Assembly: GCA_016713245.1 (NCBI GenBank)
Contig: JADJPM010000001.1
Span: 2,294,001-2,358,000, forward strand
Direction of reading: 5' to 3'
Origin: Verrucomicrobiaceae bacterium
Lineage (GTDB): Bacteria > Verrucomicrobiota > Verrucomicrobiia > Verrucomicrobiales > Verrucomicrobiaceae
DNA length: 64,000 bases
In this document: positions 32,846 to 41,885 of the stretch, one piece after another
Layout of the letters: each line of letters opens with the position of its first letter
Position numbering within the stretch: the first letter of the stretch is position 1
The notes under the pieces: model-generated
The model's input: only the letters and a program-made list of their open reading frames with translations
Database searches by the model: none
Told to the model about the DNA's origin: nothing
Position numbers and translations under genes: made by a program

Positions 32846-33056
32846 ATGGCGGGGAAATCATCCACGCAGGATCCGCAGACGCGGCGGCTAAGGCCGGTCC
32901 GGGGGCTGAGGTAAGCTGCACGCGCGTGAGTTTAACGAGGAACTGAAGGCGCTGCTGGACCTGACGCAGAAGATTGACGAACCTCAGCGCTCGCAGTTGA
33001 TGCTGGGCATCGTGGCGCTGCAGCAGGAGATGCAGGCACTGATGAGGGAGATGTGA
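32846..33056 (+). CDS. Small helical protein of the subtilase island (frameshifted)
   Basis: A strong ribosome-binding site (GGAGG) precedes ATG 32846 (MAGKSSTQDPQT). As given the frame ends early at TAA 32912. Two single-base additions, one near 32870-32880 and one at the AA pair 32913-32914, give about 70 residues continuing AAAKAGPGAEVKLHAREF, NEELKALLDLTQKIDEP and ending LQQEMQALMREM at 33056. The C-terminal half is a probable amphipathic coiled coil. It is the last gene of the island. Function unknown; a role with the subtilase is inferred only from position. Confidence 0.5.
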
Positions 33057-33091
33057 ACAATGGGGTGCGTGAGTGGCGTATTCATGATGCT

Positions 33092-33997
33092 ATGATGCGC
33101 TCTCTTTTCTCCGTCGTTTTCGTTTGTCTATTCGCGTTTCACCTTCATGCGGTGGAGAAGGAGGATGGAAAGCTCCGCATCATCGTCTTCGGTGCGCACC
33201 CGGATGATGCGGAATACAAAGCCGGGGGCTCTGCGGTGAAGTGGGCGAAGCAAGGACATCATGTGAAGCTGGTTTCCGTGACGAATGGCGACATCGGCCA
33301 CTGGAAAGAAGCAGGCGGGCCGCTGGCGCTACGACGCGCGGCGGAGGTGACGGCCTGTGCGAAGAAGCTCGGCGTGACCTCGCAGGTGCTGGACATCCAC
33401 GATGGCGAGCTGGTGCCTTCGTTGGAGTGTCGGAAGCTCATCACGCGGGTGATTCGCGAGTGGAAGGCGGACATCGTCATCGCGCCACGGCCGTGGGATT
33501 ATCATCCCGACCATCGCTACGTCGGCGTGCTGCTTCAGGACGCGGCCTTCATGGTGGCGGTGCCGTTCATCTGCCCGGATGTGCCGCCGCTGAAGAAGAA
33601 TCCGGTGTTCTTGTATTCGAGTGATGGCTTTCAGAAACCCTATCCCTTCACGCCCGACATCGCGGTGAGCGTGGATGATTCCTTCGAGCAGAAGCTGGAT
33701 GGCATCCATGAACTGACTTCCCAGCATTATGAAGGCGGTGCCAATGGCTCGGAAGAGCATGTGAAGAGCGTGCCGCCCGCGAGCGATGAGGTGGGACGTC
33801 GTGCGTGGCTGAAACGCCGCTGGGGTGCCCGTCAGGGTGGCGAGGCGGACAAGTATCGCGACCTGCTGATCAAGCTCTACGGCGAGGAGAAGGGCAAGGC
33901 AGTGAAATACGCCGAGACCTTTGAGATCTGCGAGTATGGCCGCCGTCCGTCGATGGACGAGATCAAGAAGCTGTTCCCCTTTTACGACGCGAAGTGA
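33092..33997 (+). CDS. Secreted PIG-L family deacetylase
   Basis: The 301-residue protein has a signal peptide (MMRSLFSVVFVCLFAFHLHA) and a PIG-L/LmbE domain. Zinc-site motif FGAHPDDAEY lies near residue 35, and APRPWDYHPDHRYVG near 132 supplies the third ligand. Family members remove N-acetyl groups from amino sugars or related N-acyl groups. It ends with a charged helical tail. A truncated copy at 29428-29715 shares its first 88 residues. ATG 33092 was chosen by alignment with that copy. Confidence 0.88.
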   Translation: MMRSLFSVVFVCLFAFHLHAVEKEDGKLRIIVFGAHPDDAEYKAGGSAVKWAKQGHHVKLVSVTNGDIGHWKEAGGPLALRRAAEVTACAKKLGVTSQVLDIHDGELVPSLECRKLITRVIREWKADIVIAPRPWDYHPDHRYVGVLLQDAAFMVAVPFICPDVPPLKKNPVFLYSSDGFQKPYPFTPDIAVSVDDSFEQKLDGIHELTSQHYEGGANGSEEHVKSVPPASDEVGRRAWLKRRWGARQGGEADKYRDLLIKLYGEEKGKAVKYAETFEICEYGRRPSMDEIKKLFPFYDAK

Positions 33998-34014
33998 GCG
34001 CCGAAGGTGTCTGA

Positions 34015-34040
34015 CTTTCCGCTGTCGTGCGGGCGGAAAG
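34015..34040. terminator. Hairpin between PIG-L and S41 genes
   Basis: CTTTCCGC at 34015-34022 pairs perfectly with GCGGAAAG at 34033-34040 over a ten-base loop. It starts 18 bases after the PIG-L stop. There is no T run, so it may be a processing or attenuator stem, not a full terminator. Confidence 0.4.
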
Positions 34041-34056
34041 CATGCAGGATGGCGGG

Positions 34057-35526
34057 ATGCGTCGCGCTACTGTTCTTTTTCCGATCCTGGCTGCCGGGCT
34101 GAGCCTTCACGCGGCTCCGGCAGGGCCTGTCACGCCTGCTCCGGCGGCGGTGCCGGTTCCCAAAGCGGCTCCGAAGTCCACGCCCAAGTCCGCACCGAAG
34201 CCTGCGGTGCCAAAAAGTGATCCCAAACCGGCTCCTGCGCCTGCACCAGCGCCCGTGCTGGCCGCGCCTGCGGTGAAGCCACCACCGGAGGATGCGTATC
34301 TGCAAATGGAGATGCTGACGCGGGCCATGGAGATGGTGCGTCAAAACTACGTGGAGGAGTCCAAGGTGACCTACGAGGAACTGGTGGAAGGCGCTCTCGA
34401 AGGCATGCTCAGCCGCCTCGATCCTCACTGCGAGTACATGGGTAAATCGCTCTTCGAGGATATGCGTCGCGAGCAGAGCGATACCTCGGAAGGAATCGGC
34501 ATCACCATCGCCCTGCGGCAAAATTTGCTCACCATCATCACTGTGCGTGACGACGGCCCCGCGGCCCGCGAGGGCGTGTTGGCAGGGGATCAGCTCGTGC
34601 GCATCAACGAGGTGCTCACGGATTCCGTCGGCGTGGCAGAGGCCATGCAGCTTTTGAAGGGCAAAGCGGGTGATGAGGTGCGTCTCACCGTGCGTCGCCC
34701 CGGCACGAAGCAGTTCCTCGATTTCAAGGTGAAGCACGAGACGCTGGCGGAGAGCTCGGTGCATGATCCGATGCTGCTTTCGGAGAAAATGGCTGGCGAA
34801 TACCGCATCGGCTACGTGCGGGTCTCGCAGTTCAATTCACCCACGGCTCGCGAGCTCGCCAAAGCACTCGATGAGCTCGAAAAGCAGGGCATGCAGGCCT
34901 TCGTGCTCGATCTGCGAAACAATCCCGGCGGCCTCGTGGATAGCGCGGTGCAGATTTGCGGAGAGTTTCTGCCCGAGGGCACGGTCGTGGTGACCACCGA
35001 GGGCCGCGTGGCCTCGCAAAATCCGCCGCCCTACCGCACGCCGCCTCGCGGCGGCAAGGAGCCGCGCAAGTTTCCCATGGCCGTGCTCATCAATCACGGC
35101 AGCGCCAGTGCCAGCGAGCTGACCGCAGGCGCTCTCCAGGATCTCAAACGTGCCATCGTGGTGGGCACGACGAGCTTTGGGAAAGGCAGCGTGCAGACCA
35201 TCCTGCCGATGAAAAACGGCGCGGCCATGCGCCTGACGACAGCGAAGTATTACACGCCCAGCCACCGCACGATTCACGAGAACGGCGTGGAGCCCAACAT
35301 CATCGCCGCCCTTACTTCGGAGGAGGAAAGCCGCATCTCGAAGTGGCGTGCCTCCCACGGCACCGGCGAGGCCGCTGCACTGGAACTGGCCAATCTCGGC
35401 GACAAGCAGCTCGAACGCGCCGTGGATGCCCTGAAGGGCGTTTTGGTCTTCGATGCCTTCGTGGCCCGGCCGCTGGCCCCCGCCGCGAAACCTTTGGAAA
35501 AAGCCGAGGCGAAGCTGCCGGAGTGA
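34057..35526 (+). CDS. S41 family C-terminal processing peptidase (Ctp/Prc-like)
   Basis: The 489-residue exported protease has a signal peptide and a Pro/Ala/Lys-rich linker (about residues 20-70). A PDZ domain covers about 130-215, and the S41 catalytic core contains VLDLRNNPGGLVDSA. The nucleophile Ser lies in NHGSASASELTAGAL near 350, and the general-base Lys in GTTSFGKGSVQTI near 375. Ctp proteases cut periplasmic proteins at C-termini and regulate cell-wall enzymes. ATG 34057 is preferred because AGGA lies seven bases upstream; 34042 is an alternative. Confidence 0.92.
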   Translation: MRRATVLFPILAAGLSLHAAPAGPVTPAPAAVPVPKAAPKSTPKSAPKPAVPKSDPKPAPAPAPAPVLAAPAVKPPPEDAYLQMEMLTRAMEMVRQNYVEESKVTYEELVEGALEGMLSRLDPHCEYMGKSLFEDMRREQSDTSEGIGITIALRQNLLTIITVRDDGPAAREGVLAGDQLVRINEVLTDSVGVAEAMQLLKGKAGDEVRLTVRRPGTKQFLDFKVKHETLAESSVHDPMLLSEKMAGEYRIGYVRVSQFNSPTARELAKALDELEKQGMQAFVLDLRNNPGGLVDSAVQICGEFLPEGTVVVTTEGRVASQNPPPYRTPPRGGKEPRKFPMAVLINHGSASASELTAGALQDLKRAIVVGTTSFGKGSVQTILPMKNGAAMRLTTAKYYTPSHRTIHENGVEPNIIAALTSEEESRISKWRASHGTGEAAALELANLGDKQLERAVDALKGVLVFDAFVARPLAPAAKPLEKAEAKLPE

Positions 35527-35632
35527 GTGTGCTGCCTCGTGAAGATTCCGATCCGGCTGACAGCAGATGTGGACAGAAAATGATCTCTGATTTTTGCTGT
35601 GCCTGTTTTTGTCATAGTGATGGTGCCGGAAC

Positions 35633-35663
35633 AAAAAACAGGCGGTGACTGATGCCCCGCCTG
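35633..35663 (-). terminator. Intrinsic terminator of the PEP-CTERM gene
   Basis: On the minus strand CAGGCGG pairs with CCGCCTG around an eleven-base region and is followed directly by TTTTTTG. It is 43 bases past the stop of the PEP-CTERM gene. An overlapping stem (CCTGTTTTTG with the A-rich arm to 35642) could work in the opposite direction for the S41 gene. Confidence 0.8.
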
Positions 35664-35705
35664 CCTGACGTGGTTTGATTTGGAGGTGCTGTTGGGTCGT
35701 TCCAA

Positions 35706-38339
35706 CTACTTCCGCTTCCGCCGCTGGATGATGCCAAAGAGGCCTAGCAGCATGAGCATGGCGCGGGAAGGCTCGGGCACGGCGGTGAAGTCGCCGAGAA
35801 CGAGGTTGCTGGCTCCGAAGGCGCTGCCCGCTCCATACCAGACCTGGAAGCTGCCGAAGCCGCCCACATTGAGACGATCTCCGCTGGCCACATTGAGGAA
35901 GCTGCCGGTGATGTCGCTGTTGGCAGTGGCGAGGACGAATTGATCCAGACTGGTCACGCCGGTTTGGAAGTCATTAATGAAATCTAGCTCCAGCATACCG
36001 GCGAGGGTGAGCACGCCATTCACGTCGAGGTAGTCATAGAGACTCCCCTGTGTGACGCCGCCGAGTTCCATAGCCAGGGTGCTGGTGCCGCTGAGGCTGA
36101 GGCTGCCATTGATGGTCAGCGTGCCAGGGGAGAGGCCTGGGGAGATGGTGTTGCTGCCTGCACCGGCGATGAGAGAGCTGGCGATGATGCCTGTGCCTTT
36201 CAATTCGCCTCCGTTGAGGTTGAAAACACTGCCGTCGATGACCGCGCCGCCGGTGACGATGGTGACGCCGCCGCCCTGTGTGTAGGCACCGGCCACGGTG
36301 AGCGTGGTGGTGGCTCCGTTGACCTCGAGTGAGTTGGAGCCGCCGGTTGTCGTGGTGACCGAGCCGGTGGTGGCGCTGGTGTTGAAGATGGTGCTGCCGC
36401 CGCGCAGGTGAGTCTCGCCTGTAGTGTTGTAGGTGCTGCCGGAGTTGATCGTGGTGCCGCCGAGCGTCACCTTGCCCGCGCCGGAGACGCTTGAGCCTGA
36501 GTTCAGATTGCTGCCGCCGGTGAGCCAGAGATCGCCTCCGCTGGCCACGCTGAAGCTGCCCGTCTGCGTGCCGCCGCCCTGCGTGGCAAACGTCGCGCCG
36601 CTGGCGACGGTGACCGCGCCGCTGTTGTTGAACGAGATGCCTGAGCTGACCGAGGCTGTGCCCGCGCCGGAGACGTTCCAGGTGCCGGAGTTGTTGATGG
36701 CGTGTGCGGCGTTGGCGTTGCCCTCATTGAAGCCGCCACCGCTGGTGATGTTGAAGGTGCCGCTGTTGTTGAGGATGCCCGGTGTGCTCACGCCCACGCC
36801 GAAGGTGATCGCGGCATCGTCAGCGGCGCTGTAGGTGATGGTGCCGGTGTTGTTCAGCGTGCGGTCGAGGCCTTTGGCCCCGATGGTGGTGATGCTGTTG
36901 CCAGTGCCGCTCACGTTCAGCGCTCCCGTTCCCGCAAATGTGCCTCCAGACCAGTTCATCTTCTCGGCGTTAATGATACCTGCCCCAGTGACTGTTCCGC
37001 TCTGCTGGTTGTAGGTGCTGTAGATACCGCCGAGGCTCAGTGTGCCGCTGTCTGCGTTGATTGTGCCGGTGTTGTTAAAACGGGCGTTGATGGTGAATGT
37101 GCCAGTGCCGGTGTTGCGTGTGAATGCGCCGGCGTTATTGAAAGCAGCGTCGGGTACGCCGAGGATGGACTGATTATTCTGGGCGAGGAAGGTGCCGTTG
37201 TTGTTAAAGGTGCTGGTCTCCAACAGGACAAGCGCGGTGCTGCCCGCGCTCATTGCCGCCGTCTGGCCGGAGGCAAGGTTCACCACCCGGGAATCCCTGA
37301 CCTGGAGGCTGGCGTTCCCGAGTGTGATACCGCCGTTCAGATCTGTGGTGCCGCTGCCCACCATCTGCCCGCCGGTCCAGTTGAACGAGCCATTGCTGGT
37401 GACTGTGACGCTACCACCCAGATTACCTGCGGTAAGACTGACGGAGGTGAGTGTCGCCGCCGTGTTGAAGTTTGCCGTGCCAGCGATGCTCACGGTGGGC
37501 ACGGTGAAGGTGCCGTTGATGTTCACGGTATTGGCGGCAAAATCCACGGAGCCTGCGCCTGCCACATCTGAGGTGGCTCCTAGGGTGAAGCTGTCCGCAA
37601 AGCGCAGGATCGCGCCGCTGGCCACATTGAAATCGCCCGTCGTCGTGCCGGAGAAACCGCCTGCGACGCCGCTGTAAAAATTGAGGGCGAGTGTGCCGCT
37701 GTCCACGTTCACGGTCCCGGTGTTGTTGAACCGCGAGTTGATAGCGAAGGTCCCTGTGCCGGTGTCACGCGTGAAGGTTCCCACGTTGTTGAAGATGCCA
37801 CTGCCAGTGATGGATGTGTTGTTGTTCTGCGCGAAGAAGGTGCCGTTGTTGTTGAAGGTGCTGGTCTCCAAGAGAGCGAGCACGTGGCTACCTGAAGTGA
37901 GCGCTGCTGACTGACCTGAAGGCAGATTCATCACACGAGACTCCCTGAGCCAATTAGTCGTCCCAAATGTAACTCCGCCATTCAGATTGATGCTCCCGCT
38001 ACCTAAAATGTATCCGCTGGTCCAGGTAAAGGCTTCGTTCGTGGTGAGATTGTTGGCACCTGTGAGGGTGCCGGCGCCCGAGAGCGAGAACTTCTGGATC
38101 ACGATGTTCTGATCGAGCGTGATCGTCCCCCCACCCTGCACCGCATCATAGGTCGAGCCGCCGTTGTTCGGGAATGTGCCGGGTGCGCCGGGCGTGCTCC
38201 AGTTACCCGTGGAGCTCCAGTTGGCCGTGCCGCCATTCCAGGTGGAGGTGAAGTCCGCCGCGTGTGCGGTGGCGAGGACGAGGGCCAGTCCCGCCGCGAG
38301 GGCGAGCCGGAGGTATGAGTGTGGATGTGGTGTTTTCAT
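35706..38339 (-). CDS. Autotransporter-repeat protein with PEP-CTERM signal
   Basis: The 877-residue exported protein starts with a long signal peptide (LRLALAAGLALVLATAHA). It consists mainly of beta-helix repeats rich in Gly, Thr, Ser and Asn (for example LETSTFNNNGTF, FNNTGTVNVDSGTLAL). One unit of about 85 residues beginning NL.SGQ.AA occurs twice. The C-terminus is a PEP-CTERM tripartite signal: VPEPS, hydrophobic AMLMLLGLFGII, then QRRKRK. Such proteins are processed by exosortase and end up in extracellular polymer or on the surface. The exosortase gene is not in this window. Confidence 0.9.
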   Translation of the reverse strand: MKTPHPHSYLRLALAAGLALVLATAHAADFTSTWNGGTANWSSTGNWSTPGAPGTFPNNGGSTYDAVQGGGTITLDQNIVIQKFSLSGAGTLTGANNLTTNEAFTWTSGYILGSGSINLNGGVTFGTTNWLRESRVMNLPSGQSAALTSGSHVLALLETSTFNNNGTFFAQNNNTSITGSGIFNNVGTFTRDTGTGTFAINSRFNNTGTVNVDSGTLALNFYSGVAGGFSGTTTGDFNVASGAILRFADSFTLGATSDVAGAGSVDFAANTVNINGTFTVPTVSIAGTANFNTAATLTSVSLTAGNLGGSVTVTSNGSFNWTGGQMVGSGTTDLNGGITLGNASLQVRDSRVVNLASGQTAAMSAGSTALVLLETSTFNNNGTFLAQNNQSILGVPDAAFNNAGAFTRNTGTGTFTINARFNNTGTINADSGTLSLGGIYSTYNQQSGTVTGAGIINAEKMNWSGGTFAGTGALNVSGTGNSITTIGAKGLDRTLNNTGTITYSAADDAAITFGVGVSTPGILNNSGTFNITSGGGFNEGNANAAHAINNSGTWNVSGAGTASVSSGISFNNSGAVTVASGATFATQGGGTQTGSFSVASGGDLWLTGGSNLNSGSSVSGAGKVTLGGTTINSGSTYNTTGETHLRGGSTIFNTSATTGSVTTTTGGSNSLEVNGATTTLTVAGAYTQGGGVTIVTGGAVIDGSVFNLNGGELKGTGIIASSLIAGAGSNTISPGLSPGTLTINGSLSLSGTSTLAMELGGVTQGSLYDYLDVNGVLTLAGMLELDFINDFQTGVTSLDQFVLATANSDITGSFLNVASGDRLNVGGFGSFQVWYGAGSAFGASNLVLGDFTAVPEPSRAMLMLLGLFGIIQRRKRK

Positions 38340-38776
38340 GCGCTGGGGAGGTGAACTGAGGTTTGGAGGAGTGGTGAAGAGATGGGGCGGCTCTTTGTTC
38401 TTCCGACTGCGCAGCGGCAGGTTTCAAAAAGATGCGAAATTCTTTTCGGCAGGACGATGGGCTGTATCTGAGGCCCGGAGATTTACACCGCAGATGGGAT
38501 GGCCGCAGAGAGGGACAATCCAGCCAACTCCACTGACTCACTCTGAAAGAATCCTCTACGGCCATCCAACCTCTGCGGAGTGATCCATTCAGTGTCACCT
38601 TCTCCTTCTGAGACAGCCTGCTCGCGGCCTGTGCGCTGCTTACTGGCCGCACCGTGCTGGAGTCCGAGGACATGCAGGACGGTGCGGTGATCGACGAGAC
38701 GCTGACGATTCGAAGTTCGCTGAAGGAGTGAAGACACTCTGACCGCACAGAGGACTGTGCGGACCACGTTTCCTGC
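38340..38776. other. Intergenic region with a gene-tail remnant
   Basis: Most of these 437 bases hold no gene. On the plus strand, 38612-38731 is open and ends with TVLESEDMQDGAVIDETLTI then RSSLKE and a stop. This reads like the real C-terminus of a protein but has no start or upstream part, so it is probably a decayed fragment. No promoter or repeat is obvious. Confidence 0.35.
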
Positions 38777-41700
38777 TCACCTCTTCCACTCCATCCCAAG
38801 CTTCTTCAGCTCCCTTTGAAGCCCTCCAAGATCCCACTCGAACATGCGCCCGGCTACGCCCATGGCCCAGAGCTTGGTGCTGTCGTTGCTCCACACCACG
38901 CTGCGGAAGTCGAGCGGCAGCGGCGGGGTGAGGGAGACGATCAAGCGCAGGTCTGGCACGCTGAGCACGTCGAGGGATTCATTGCGCACGGAGATCACGA
39001 GGCGCTTGGAGTCGGGGGAAAAGCCATTGCAGCCCCGGCCATAGGAGAGGGATTTCGTGGGCCAGCGTGCTTGCTCCTGCCAGGTGGTCGCGTCGAGCAG
39101 CAGGTTCTCGCTGGAGCCTCGGACGTAAACCCAGCGACCATCCGGCGACCAACGCACAAGGGCGCTCCCCGAGATCAGAAACTGCTTTCTCCACGGACGG
39201 TTGGCCAGATCAAAGACGATGACACCCCCGCTCCGCTCACTGGGCGCGACGGCCCAGCGTAAATCGGGGCTGAATGCCACGCCGCCGCTTCCGGTGGCCA
39301 GCAGCACGGAAGCGCGTGCCGCGTCGCCCTCCGGCCAGAGGTCGATTCGATAGCTATCGTTGTGAATGACGATCCAGTCACCACGCGCGGTCATGTCGAT
39401 GACGTTGGCGTTCTCCGATCCCGGCACCTGCTGCGCGTGGTCCTTGCTAGACACGAGCCCGGTGAGGTTGAGATCGAGCGGCAGGCGCATGATGTGACCG
39501 CCTTTTTTGAGTTCCGAGTAAATCAGCGTCCGCGAATCCGGCGTCAGGAATGCCTGGGAGTAAATCAGAGTTGGCGAAGTGACATAACTCGTCGGGGTCC
39601 GCGTCAGAGTGTTCCAGAATTGCACCTGATACCTCAGAGTGCTTAGCAGCCAGAGTCCATCCGCTGACTTGTTGATGTCGTGCCCGACACCTTGCTGGAA
39701 AGAATTGTTTCCCGAAAACTCCCGCAGCACGGGGTCATCAGTGAAGTCAAAGACGGCGAGCTTCTCCAAGCCGTAACCACAACCCAGGCTTAGACCATCG
39801 GCTGACCAGGCGAGAGTGCGGTCTGTGGCAGGCATCGTGAGCAGCAAGCGCGCATCGCGATAGTCCCAGAGGCGTAGCATGCTGTCATTGCTCGTGGCGG
39901 CAATGACATAGCTGCGAGGATGAAAGGCGATGCGGGAGATCGATTGCTGCGGACCGCGTAACCGCGAACGCACGGCACCGTCTTCCGTATTCATCACCAG
40001 CACCTCGCGCACACCTGCCTGTGTGGTCATCGCCAGACACGATCCACTCGGGTGCCAGGCTAGTGCTGGCAATCCGGCCTCCAGCTTGGTGGCCCAAAGT
40101 TGCTTCGGCCCGCCATCCATTTGCCAGACCACGATTCCGTCTCGATACATGATGGCCAGCCGGTTTCCCTGCGGATCGAAGCGCAGACTGCCGGGGATGC
40201 GACCCTCCGCAGGCAACCACTCGCTCGTTTCACCCGTGGGCAGCACGCGCACGACCGCACCGTCTTTGGCAGCGATGGCCCATGCCTGCTGAGCTGGTGA
40301 GAATGAGGCGGCGATGCCTGCGCTCATTCCATAAGGCACGGCGCTGGAAATCTCCACCACGGGCGCGGAGCCATCGGTGGACCAGAGTTGTATCGTGTTG
40401 TCGGCGAGTCTGGTGACAATGGCCTTGCCATCGGGCGAGAAGGCAAAGGAGTCCGCCCGGTGCGCTGCTGCGAAGCGTCGCACGACCTTGCCATCCACCG
40501 CCGAGCGAAGGCTTAATCCGCTTCTCTCCGCCACGGCGCACTGCGTGAGATCGGGAGAGAACTCCGGCATCTGGCTTCCACTCACAGGCTCCAGCGACCA
40601 GTGCGAACGCTCGCGTAGATCCACGCAGGCCAAAGCGGCGGCGCACTCACTGGCGATGTCCGTGCCCATGCGGATGGCAGCGGCGCGTTGCAAAGTTGCC
40701 AGCGCACCATGCCGCTGGCCCATCCGCCCGCTGGATCGCTGGAATTTTGCCTGCGTGACGAGCGAGGTGCGTAACGCTTCATTGGTGCGCTCATAAGCTC
40801 GCAGCAGCAAGCCGGCCGCGATGATGAACAAAAGCGCAAGCAGCGCGGACATCGCCGCCATGCCCGGACTCCGCTTCATCCAGAGCCAAAGCTTCTCTGC
40901 TGCCGGGGTTGGCCGTGCCAGGATCGGCCTGCCCTCCAGCCAGCAGCGCAGATCATCCGCCAAGGCTCTCGCGGTGGCGTAGCGGCGCACGGGATCTTTC
41001 GCCAGCGCCTTGCTGGCGATCACGCGCAGGTCCAGCGGCACGTTTTGCGCCAGTGCCTCAGGCTCACGCTCCGCGATCTCACGCATCAGAGCAGGCACGG
41101 ACTCGGATTGGAAGGGCCGCGCCTGCGCCAGCAGCTCATGCAGCACTACGCCGAGGCTCCACACGTCCGTCGCCGTCGTCGCAGCCCGCAGCCCGTGCGC
41201 CGCGATCTCCGGTGCCATGTAATGCGGCGTTCCCAGCATCGCGGCGGAGCCGGTCATGCCACCGTCCGCATTCTCAGCTAGCTTTGCCAGGCCGAAGTCG
41301 CTGACGAAAGAATGACCATCCTCATCAAAGAGGATATTCCCCGGCTTGATGTCCCGGTGCAGCACGCCGTGCTCATGAGCAAACTGCACCGCTTCCGTCA
41401 CGCTCACGATCAGCGTGGCCGTCTTTCTCCACTGCCCGGCGTAGTCCGCCGTGTGCTCCGCCAGCGAGCCACCCGCCGCGAGCTTCATGGTGAAAAACAA
41501 CACGCCGTCCTGCTGCCCGAACTGATGAATCGGCAGGATGCCCGGATGCTCCAACTCCGCCATCGTGCGTGCCTCATCGCGGAAGCGCGTCTGCGCCTCC
41601 GGGGAGTCTAGCTCCGCGCCACGCAGCGTCTTCAGCGCCACCTCACGCCGCGGCTCCTGCTGTATCGCCCGATACACCACGCCCATCCCACCGCGTGCGA

Positions 41701-41851
41701 TCACGCCATGCAGCTCATGGCCACCAAACATCTCATTCACCTTTTGATCCAACGCATCACCAAAGAGGCAAATCGCGCACACACCCTCACTCCGTGCGGT
41801 ATCAATCGCGGTGCCGCAGGTCTGGCAGGTGGTTGGGAGAGCAGCAGTCAT
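38777..41851 (-). CDS. Membrane Ser/Thr protein kinase with WD40-like sensor domain
   Basis: The 1024-residue protein has an N-terminal zinc ribbon (Cys9, Cys12, Cys25, Cys28). The Hanks-type kinase has ARGGMGVVY near 52, Lys74 in VALKTL, HRDIKPGN at 165-172 and DFG at 185-187. One membrane span covers 331-350. A C-terminal region of about 650 residues carries WD40-like beta-propeller blades (FSPDGKAIVTRLADNTIQLW and others). All kinase motifs are intact. It follows an ECF sigma gene by 34 bases on the same strand, an arrangement known in Planctomycetes and Verrucomicrobia where kinase and sigma factor act together. Confidence 0.92.
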   Translation of the reverse strand: MTAALPTTCQTCGTAIDTARSEGVCAICLFGDALDQKVNEMFGGHELHGVIARGGMGVVYRAIQQEPRREVALKTLRGAELDSPEAQTRFRDEARTMAELEHPGILPIHQFGQQDGVLFFTMKLAAGGSLAEHTADYAGQWRKTATLIVSVTEAVQFAHEHGVLHRDIKPGNILFDEDGHSFVSDFGLAKLAENADGGMTGSAAMLGTPHYMAPEIAAHGLRAATTATDVWSLGVVLHELLAQARPFQSESVPALMREIAEREPEALAQNVPLDLRVIASKALAKDPVRRYATARALADDLRCWLEGRPILARPTPAAEKLWLWMKRSPGMAAMSALLALLFIIAAGLLLRAYERTNEALRTSLVTQAKFQRSSGRMGQRHGALATLQRAAAIRMGTDIASECAAALACVDLRERSHWSLEPVSGSQMPEFSPDLTQCAVAERSGLSLRSAVDGKVVRRFAAAHRADSFAFSPDGKAIVTRLADNTIQLWSTDGSAPVVEISSAVPYGMSAGIAASFSPAQQAWAIAAKDGAVVRVLPTGETSEWLPAEGRIPGSLRFDPQGNRLAIMYRDGIVVWQMDGGPKQLWATKLEAGLPALAWHPSGSCLAMTTQAGVREVLVMNTEDGAVRSRLRGPQQSISRIAFHPRSYVIAATSNDSMLRLWDYRDARLLLTMPATDRTLAWSADGLSLGCGYGLEKLAVFDFTDDPVLREFSGNNSFQQGVGHDINKSADGLWLLSTLRYQVQFWNTLTRTPTSYVTSPTLIYSQAFLTPDSRTLIYSELKKGGHIMRLPLDLNLTGLVSSKDHAQQVPGSENANVIDMTARGDWIVIHNDSYRIDLWPEGDAARASVLLATGSGGVAFSPDLRWAVAPSERSGGVIVFDLANRPWRKQFLISGSALVRWSPDGRWVYVRGSSENLLLDATTWQEQARWPTKSLSYGRGCNGFSPDSKRLVISVRNESLDVLSVPDLRLIVSLTPPLPLDFRSVVWSNDSTKLWAMGVAGRMFEWDLGGLQRELKKLGMEWKR

Positions 41852-41885
41852 TCCTGTGTATCTTCCGAAAAATCACCGTGGAGTT

